35,821 nucleotides of DNA from Chloroflexota bacterium (GTDB lineage Bacteria > Chloroflexota > Dehalococcoidia > Lucifugimonadales > UBA3495), in the NCBI GenBank assembly GCA_009837355.1, contig VXTR01000076.1:1-35821 (forward strand), given 5' to 3'. Numbering within the stretch: the first letter of the stretch is position 1; each line of letters opens with the position of its first letter. Made by a program: the position numbers and the translations under genes. A model generated the notes under the pieces. It worked only from the letters and a program-made list of their open reading frames with translations, made no database searches and was not told the origin of the DNA. Of the stretch, positions 31,973-35,821 are shown piece after piece.

Positions 31973-33034
31973 ATGGAAATCGGCGTCGGACTGGACCACA
32001 CCCTAGGCATGAACTGGGACGACCAGGCGAACCTGGCCCGCGAGGCGGCGAAATTGGGCTACGAAAGCATCTGGACGCCCGAGAACATCGGCACCGATTC
32101 CTTCCAGGTGTGCGCCCGGCGGTGGCAGGCCAGCTGCGACGTGGTGGAGGGAGGCCTGACCACCGGCATCGGCGTTTCGCCAGTGATGTACCGCACGCCC
32201 ATCGGGTTCGCCATGTCCGGCGGCACGCTGAGCCAGCAGACGGGCGGCAAGTTCATCATGGGCATCGGCGCGGGCAGCGCGTATCGTCCGGCCAACCGCC
32301 GCGATTTGGGCTTCCCTCGCGTGTCGGCCCTGAACCTGATGCGGGACTACCTGACCACCATCAAGGGGCTGGTCAACGGAGAGCGGGTGTCCCACCAGGG
32401 AGAGCACATCAACTACAACAACATCCGTATGGCCATCCGGCCCGCGCCGAACACGCCGGTGTACCTGGGCACGTTGGGCCCCGAGATGCTGCGCCTGGCC
32501 GGGGAAATCGCCGACGGGGTCTGCCTGAACTGGTGCACGCCGGAGCAGATTGCCTGGAGCCGTGAGCGCATTGCCGAGGGCGCCGAGCGTGTGGCCCGGG
32601 ACCCCGCGGAGGTCAAGGTCGTCGAGTACATCCGCATCTGCGTGGACGACGACGAGGACGTGGCGCGCCGGGCCTTCGCCAAGAACTGCTTGGGGTATCC
32701 GCTGGGCGCGGCGGTGCCCACTGAGCGGGAGCGGCAGTTCGGCTACCGCGCGCACTTTGAGCGCATGGGCTACACCGAGGAGCTGGCCGGAGCCGACGCC
32801 ATCCGTCGCGAGGGCGGCGACATGGACGCCGTGGCCGACGCCTATCCGTCGGATGCGCTGCTGGCGGTGGGCTACTACGGCAAGCCCGACGGCGCGGCGG
32901 CGGCATTCGCCAAGCTGGCCGAGGGGTTGGACGTGGCATTGGTGCGGGTCATTGCGGCTCGACCGGAGATCGCTTCCACGCAGGCGGTGATGCAGGCGTG
33001 CGCGCCGGAGCGGGTGAGGGCGGCGTTGGCCTGA
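31973..33034 (+). CDS. luciferase-like flavin-dependent monooxygenase (LLM class)
   Basis: 353-residue TIM-barrel oxidoreductase of the bacterial luciferase / F420-dependent family. Family signatures: N-terminal EIGVGLDHTLGMNWDDQ, AAKLGYESIWTPENIG, GGKFIMGIGAGSAY (flavin-phosphate binding), and PVYLGTLGPEMLRLAGEIAD with DGVCLNW. The cofactor could be F420 or FMN. ATG 31973 is preferred over 31967 because GGAGG (31961-31965) is 7 bases away. It is followed by a second member of the family 43 bases downstream, forming an operon-like pair divergent from the MFS gene. Substrate unknown. Confidence 0.92.
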   Translation: MEIGVGLDHTLGMNWDDQANLAREAAKLGYESIWTPENIGTDSFQVCARRWQASCDVVEGGLTTGIGVSPVMYRTPIGFAMSGGTLSQQTGGKFIMGIGAGSAYRPANRRDLGFPRVSALNLMRDYLTTIKGLVNGERVSHQGEHINYNNIRMAIRPAPNTPVYLGTLGPEMLRLAGEIADGVCLNWCTPEQIAWSRERIAEGAERVARDPAEVKVVEYIRICVDDDEDVARRAFAKNCLGYPLGAAVPTERERQFGYRAHFERMGYTEELAGADAIRREGGDMDAVADAYPSDALLAVGYYGKPDGAAAAFAKLAEGLDVALVRVIAARPEIASTQAVMQACAPERVRAALA

Positions 33035-33077
33035 TTGACCAACCCCAGCGTCAAGGACTTTGCCACGGAGGGCCATC

Positions 33078-34148
33078 ATGCACGTCGGCGCCGCTACCAT
33101 CTTTCAGAACCCGGGCAAGTTCACCTCGGATTACCAGGTGTATCGGGAGGAGCTGCGGCTGGCCGACCTGGCTGAGCCGCTGGGGTTTCAGTCCATCTGG
33201 GGCGTGGAGCACCACTTCACCGACTACACCATGTGTCCCGACGTGCTGCAGTTCCTGACCTACATGGCGGGGCGCACGACGGACATGCAGCTGGGGAGCA
33301 TGGTGTGCGTGCTGCCGTGGCACGACCCCATGCGCGTGGCCGAGCAGGTGTCGATGCTGGACAACCTCAGCGACGGCCGGTTCATCCTGGGCGTCGGGCG
33401 TGGGCTGGCCAAGGTGGAGTACGACGGCTTTCGGGTGGACATGAACGAGTCGCGCACCCGCTTCATCGAGTCCGCCGAGTGTCTGCTGGCCGGCCTGGAA
33501 AGCGGCTTCTGTGAGTTCGACGGCGAGTACATCAAGCAGCCCCGCCGGGAAATCCGGCCCAATCCATTCCGGACCTTCAGGGGGCGCACCTACGCTGCCG
33601 CCATCTCGCCGGAGAGCAGCCGCATCATGGCGCAGCTGGGCGTGGGTATGCTGGTCATCCCGCAGAAGCCGTGGGACGAGGTGCAGCGCGACCTGTCCAA
33701 CTATCGCGCCGCCTGGGACGAAAGCCATACTGCCGGCCAGAACCCGCCGGCTCCGGTGGTCGCCTGCTGGACCTTCTGCCACGAGGACGCCGACCACGCC
33801 CGGGACATGGCCCGCCGCTACATCGGCGGCTACTGGCACACCGTGATGGAGCACTACCAGTTCAAGGCCGACCACCACAAGGACATCAAGGGCTACGAAT
33901 ACTACGGCAAGGTGGCCGAGAAGATGTTTGACTACGGCGACGACGAGGTGGTTGACTTCTTCGTCAATCTGCAAGTGTGGGGCACGCCGGAGCAGTGCTA
34001 CGACAAGATACTGCAAATCCGCGAGCGGACGGGCCACGACACCTACGTGGGCGCGTTCAGCTACGCCGCCATGCCGTATGACGAGGCTGAGGTGAGCATG
34101 AGGTTGTTTGCGGCGGAGGTGATGCCGGAGTTGAAGGCGGTGGGTTAG
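33078..34148 (+). CDS. second luciferase-like flavin-dependent monooxygenase
   Basis: 356-residue LLM-class oxidoreductase, clearly distinct from its neighbour. Features: EPLGFQSIWGVEHHFTDYTM (the EHH motif typical of the luciferase alpha-type subgroup), LPWHDPMRVAEQVSMLDNLS, GRFILGVGRGLAKVEYDGF and the C-terminal WGTPEQCYDKILQI. Predicted to oxidise an aliphatic or ring substrate with reduced FMN or F420. ATG 33078 has GGAGGG 5 bases upstream. The pair of monooxygenases with CoA-transferases, an exporter and a CoA ligase nearby fits breakdown of recalcitrant organics. Confidence 0.93.
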   Translation: MHVGAATIFQNPGKFTSDYQVYREELRLADLAEPLGFQSIWGVEHHFTDYTMCPDVLQFLTYMAGRTTDMQLGSMVCVLPWHDPMRVAEQVSMLDNLSDGRFILGVGRGLAKVEYDGFRVDMNESRTRFIESAECLLAGLESGFCEFDGEYIKQPRREIRPNPFRTFRGRTYAAAISPESSRIMAQLGVGMLVIPQKPWDEVQRDLSNYRAAWDESHTAGQNPPAPVVACWTFCHEDADHARDMARRYIGGYWHTVMEHYQFKADHHKDIKGYEYYGKVAEKMFDYGDDEVVDFFVNLQVWGTPEQCYDKILQIRERTGHDTYVGAFSYAAMPYDEAEVSMRLFAAEVMPELKAVG

Positions 34149-34157
34149 CGATTACCG

Positions 34158-34271
34158 ATGTTCCAACTCCGCCCTTACCAGGAGGCTCTGCTGCGCGATG
34201 TTCAGGACGGGCTGGTCGCCGAACCCAAAGGGCGCTTGATGCGCTACAATCGAAATGTGCATAGTCCGTAG
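34158..34271 (+). pseudogene. N-terminal remnant of a superfamily 2 helicase
   Basis: The frame starting ATG 34158 reads MFQLRPYQEALLRDVQDG and then EPKGRLM, the classic start of a DEAD/DEAH (type III restriction-like) helicase just before Walker A, then departs from the family at RYNRNVHSP and stops at 34269-34271. No Walker A follows. This is the leftover 5' end of a helicase gene, apparently cut off where the toxin-antitoxin genes now begin. Confidence 0.6.
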
Positions 34272-34295
34272 TGCCCGGGTCGGAGGAGGCTAGCC

Positions 34296-34538
34296 ATGCT
34301 CAAGACTATAAAAGCCCGTTGCGTGAACGGCGCGCTGGTGCCGTTGGAGCCGGTTGAGCTGATCGAGGGCGATGAATACCTGATGACGCTTGACGCTCTG
34401 CCAGTGCCTTCATCCACAGACGGCGCCAGGCCAGGGCCGTCCACCGCCGGCGCGTGGCAGGATGAGGATGAGTATTGGGAAGCGACAAAGCGAATGCTTT
34501 ACGAAGCCCGTAGCGCCGGCTCTAGGTTTCCAAACTGA
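34296..34538 (+). CDS. AF2212-like (DUF104) antitoxin-type protein
   Basis: 80-residue protein. The N-terminal half KTIKARCVNGALVPLEPVELIEGDEYLMTL has the typical DUF104/AF2212-like antitoxin beta pattern (I.A...NG.L.PLEP..L.EG). An acidic helical tail (DEDEYWEATKRMLYEAR) would bind a toxin. Such proteins usually pair with a PIN toxin, but here the next genes are BrnT and BrnA, so it is either an orphan or part of a hybrid module. GGAGG lies 10-12 bases before the ATG. Confidence 0.7.
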   Translation: MLKTIKARCVNGALVPLEPVELIEGDEYLMTLDALPVPSSTDGARPGPSTAGAWQDEDEYWEATKRMLYEARSAGSRFPN

Positions 34539-34552
34539 ATGGAGGCGCATTG

Positions 34553-34837
34553 TTGATCTGGACTTGGGACCCGGACAAAAACTTTGTCAACCAAGACAAA
34601 CATCGCGTCAGCTTTGAGACGGCGCAGCTAGTCTTTGACGACCCGCTTGCTCTGATGCGGCCCGACCCGTACCCTTACGAATCACGCTGGCAAACCGTCG
34701 GAACGGTGAATATGGTCACTCTGTTAGTAGTCGATACTCGGCTAGACTCTGACTCAGACCTACAGGGTGGACGTATTATCAGCGCGAGGAGAGCCACCAG
34801 GGTTGAGAGACGCGCTTACGAGGAAGGAGATTTTTGA
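34553..34837 (+). CDS. brnT: BrnT-family ribonuclease toxin
   Basis: About 94 residues matching the BrnT toxin: WTWDPDKNFVNQDKHRVSFE at the start, AQLVFDDPLALM, YESRWQTVG, the hydrophobic LLVVDT strand and RIISARRATRVERRAYEEG at the end. BrnT is a ribonuclease of the RelE-like fold that inhibits translation. Two TTG codons are possible starts (34550 and 34553); 34553 is chosen because GGAGG (34541-34545) is 7 bases upstream. One base separates its stop from the BrnA start. Confidence 0.88.
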   Translation: MIWTWDPDKNFVNQDKHRVSFETAQLVFDDPLALMRPDPYPYESRWQTVGTVNMVTLLVVDTRLDSDSDLQGGRIISARRATRVERRAYEEGDF

Positions 34838-34838
34838 T

Positions 34839-35111
34839 ATGACCGACCAGCAAAAGGCCGAACTCGCCGCTCTGGCCGCAATGTCTGATGACGAGATTGA
34901 CACCAGCGAAATCCCCGAAGTTACGGATTGGTCTAATGCTAAACGCGGCGTGTTTTACCGCATGACCAAGCAGCAAATTACGCTGGACCTGGACGCCAAC
35001 GTAATCGCCTGGTTCAAGTCCAATTCCAAGACGGACATTGACTGCCAGACCGCCATCAATCAGGTATTGAGAGAGTACGTTCGGCGTCAAATTACTGCTC
35101 CCGCCGACTGA
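34839..35111 (+). CDS. brnA: BrnA-family antitoxin
   Basis: 90-residue antitoxin that neutralises BrnT and represses the operon. The C-terminal part QQITLDLDANVIAWFKS and YVRRQITAPAD with INQVLREYV matches the BrnA/ribbon-helix-helix type; the acidic N-terminus (MSDDEIDTSEIPEVTDWSNA) matches the usual BrnT-binding arm. ATG 34839 has AGGAAGGAG about 8 bases upstream, inside the end of brnT. The gene order toxin then antitoxin is standard for brnTA. Confidence 0.88.
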   Translation: MTDQQKAELAALAAMSDDEIDTSEIPEVTDWSNAKRGVFYRMTKQQITLDLDANVIAWFKSNSKTDIDCQTAINQVLREYVRRQITAPAD

Positions 35112-35136
35112 TTTACTGCCGCGGAGGCCACCACTT

Positions 35137-35821
35137 ATGCCTGATTGGTTTGACAAGCAGACCGTTGGCGACCTGCTCAACCGGGCCGCCGAGCGATTCG
35201 GCCCCCGCGAGGCTCTGGTGTATGAGGGCCAGCGCTGGAGTTTCGACCAGTTCCGCGAGGAGACCGACCGCGTCGCTCGCGCCCTCATCGGGCTGGGCAT
35301 TCAGCCCGGCGACAAGGTGTCCATCTGGATGCCGAACCGGGCCGAGTGGCTGTTCCTGTTCGGCGCGGTGGCCAAGATTGGCGCGATTCTGGTGCCCATC
35401 AACACCCGCTTCCGCACCGGGGACATGGAGTACCTGGTGAACCATTCCGACTCGGCGGCGCTGATCTTGATGGATCAATCGGGCCCGGTGAATTATTTGG
35501 ATATGCTGCGGGAGGTGGCGTCGGAGGTGGATACCGGGAATCCGGCCGAGCTGCGTCCGGCGGCCTTTCCCGCCCTGCGCAACGTTCTGCTGCTGGACGA
35601 TGGACGGCTGGGCGATGCGCGGCCCGGCGGCGTCGTGGGCTGGGACGCCATGCTGGCCGGCGCGGGAGAAGTGCCGGCCGCCGAGCTGGCGCAGCGGGAG
35701 GACGGGGTCAGTCCCAACGATACCTTCCTGCTGATGTACACATCGGGCACCACCGGGTTTCCCAAGGGAGCCTGTCTCAAAAGTCGGGATGCCGGTTGGG
35801 GTGTAGACTGTGAGCAAGCCT
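35137..35821 (+). CDS. AMP-forming acyl-CoA synthetase, truncated at the right edge
   Basis: N-terminal about 228 residues of an ANL-superfamily ligase that would activate a carboxylic acid as acyl-AMP and then acyl-CoA. Family landmarks: DLLNRAAERFGPREALVYEG, ARALIGLGIQPGDKVSIWMPN, GAVAKIGAILVPINTRFR and the ATP-binding P-loop YTSGTTGFPKGA (about 205-216). After that the frame stays open but the residues (LKSRDAGWGVDCEQA) no longer resemble the family, which should continue with a histidine-containing motif. An insertion or assembly junction near 35773 is suspected. ATG 35137 has GGAGG 9 bases upstream. Confidence 0.85.
   Translation, partial: MPDWFDKQTVGDLLNRAAERFGPREALVYEGQRWSFDQFREETDRVARALIGLGIQPGDKVSIWMPNRAEWLFLFGAVAKIGAILVPINTRFRTGDMEYLVNHSDSAALILMDQSGPVNYLDMLREVASEVDTGNPAELRPAAFPALRNVLLLDDGRLGDARPGGVVGWDAMLAGAGEVPAAELAQREDGVSPNDTFLLMYTSGTTGFPKGACLKSRDAGWGVDCEQA
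35771..35821. mobile_element. possible insertion-sequence end
   Basis: The sequence CCTGTCTCAAAAGTCGG starts where the ligase frame stops resembling its family. Ends containing TGTCTCAAAA are, from memory, seen in several insertion sequences. Only 51 bases are visible and no transposase can be read, so this is tentative; a contig-edge artefact would look similar. Confidence 0.35.

Noticed and set aside
1-35821. tRNA, rRNA or CRISPR array
   Set aside because: No cloverleaf-like T-arm, ribosomal signature, or regularly spaced repeats were seen by eye.

Overview
The window is a GC-rich bacterial chromosome segment with compact genes on both strands. The mix of families points to an uncultured member of Chloroflexota, most likely the SAR202 / Dehalococcoidia-related lineages. 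It has two luciferase-like flavin monooxygenases, paired CaiB/BaiF CoA-transferases, a cytochrome P450, an AMP-forming acyl-CoA ligase, a THI5/NMT1-like protein, a remnant of a fibronectin/Ig-like surface-protein domain, and several toxin-antitoxin modules. This taxonomic call is inference from gene content, not from a marker gene.

Layout. Bases 1-9275 look like an accessory or defence island. A terminated gene tail (3-74) is followed by a two-gene, translationally coupled module: a PLD-nuclease/SNF2-helicase fusion and an N6-adenine DNA methylase. Next come a VapBC-type toxin-antitoxin pair and two low-GC hypothetical membrane proteins. Bases 9276-13004 (minus strand) hold an iron(III)-type ABC transporter ATPase, a DtxR-family metal regulator and the fused permease. 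Bases 13113-22007 carry housekeeping and catabolic genes: nitroreductase, arylsulfotransferase-like propeller, DUF1801 protein, a divergent pair of FAD oxidase and NAD-binding dehydrogenase, a DUF2306-like membrane protein, a CDF cation transporter, a transglutaminase and an M28 lipoprotein peptidase. A decayed surface-protein domain sits at 20249-20470.

Bases 22008-28014 hold an OmpR/PhoB-type regulator with an 11-bp-periodic candidate operator, a P450, a THI5/NMT1-like gene interrupted by an in-frame TGA, an NAD-dependent epimerase, a hypothetical membrane protein flanked by a duplicated 75-bp epimerase tail, and a small HExxH membrane protease. Bases 28028-34148 form a catabolic neighbourhood: two overlapping CoA-transferase genes, of which only one keeps the catalytic Asp, an MFS exporter, and two divergent flavin monooxygenases. 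Bases 34149-35821 hold a helicase N-terminal remnant, an AF2212-like antitoxin followed by BrnT/BrnA, and an acyl-CoA ligase whose reading frame loses family resemblance right after its P-loop, at a sequence resembling an insertion-sequence end.

The most notable items are the PLD-SNF2/methylase module with its low-GC recognition domain and internal 18-bp perfect palindrome, the UGA-interrupted THI5-like gene (nonsense mutation or selenocysteine), the duplicated epimerase tail, the mixed toxin-antitoxin locus over a helicase remnant, and the 11-bp operator array. No tRNA, rRNA or CRISPR array was seen.
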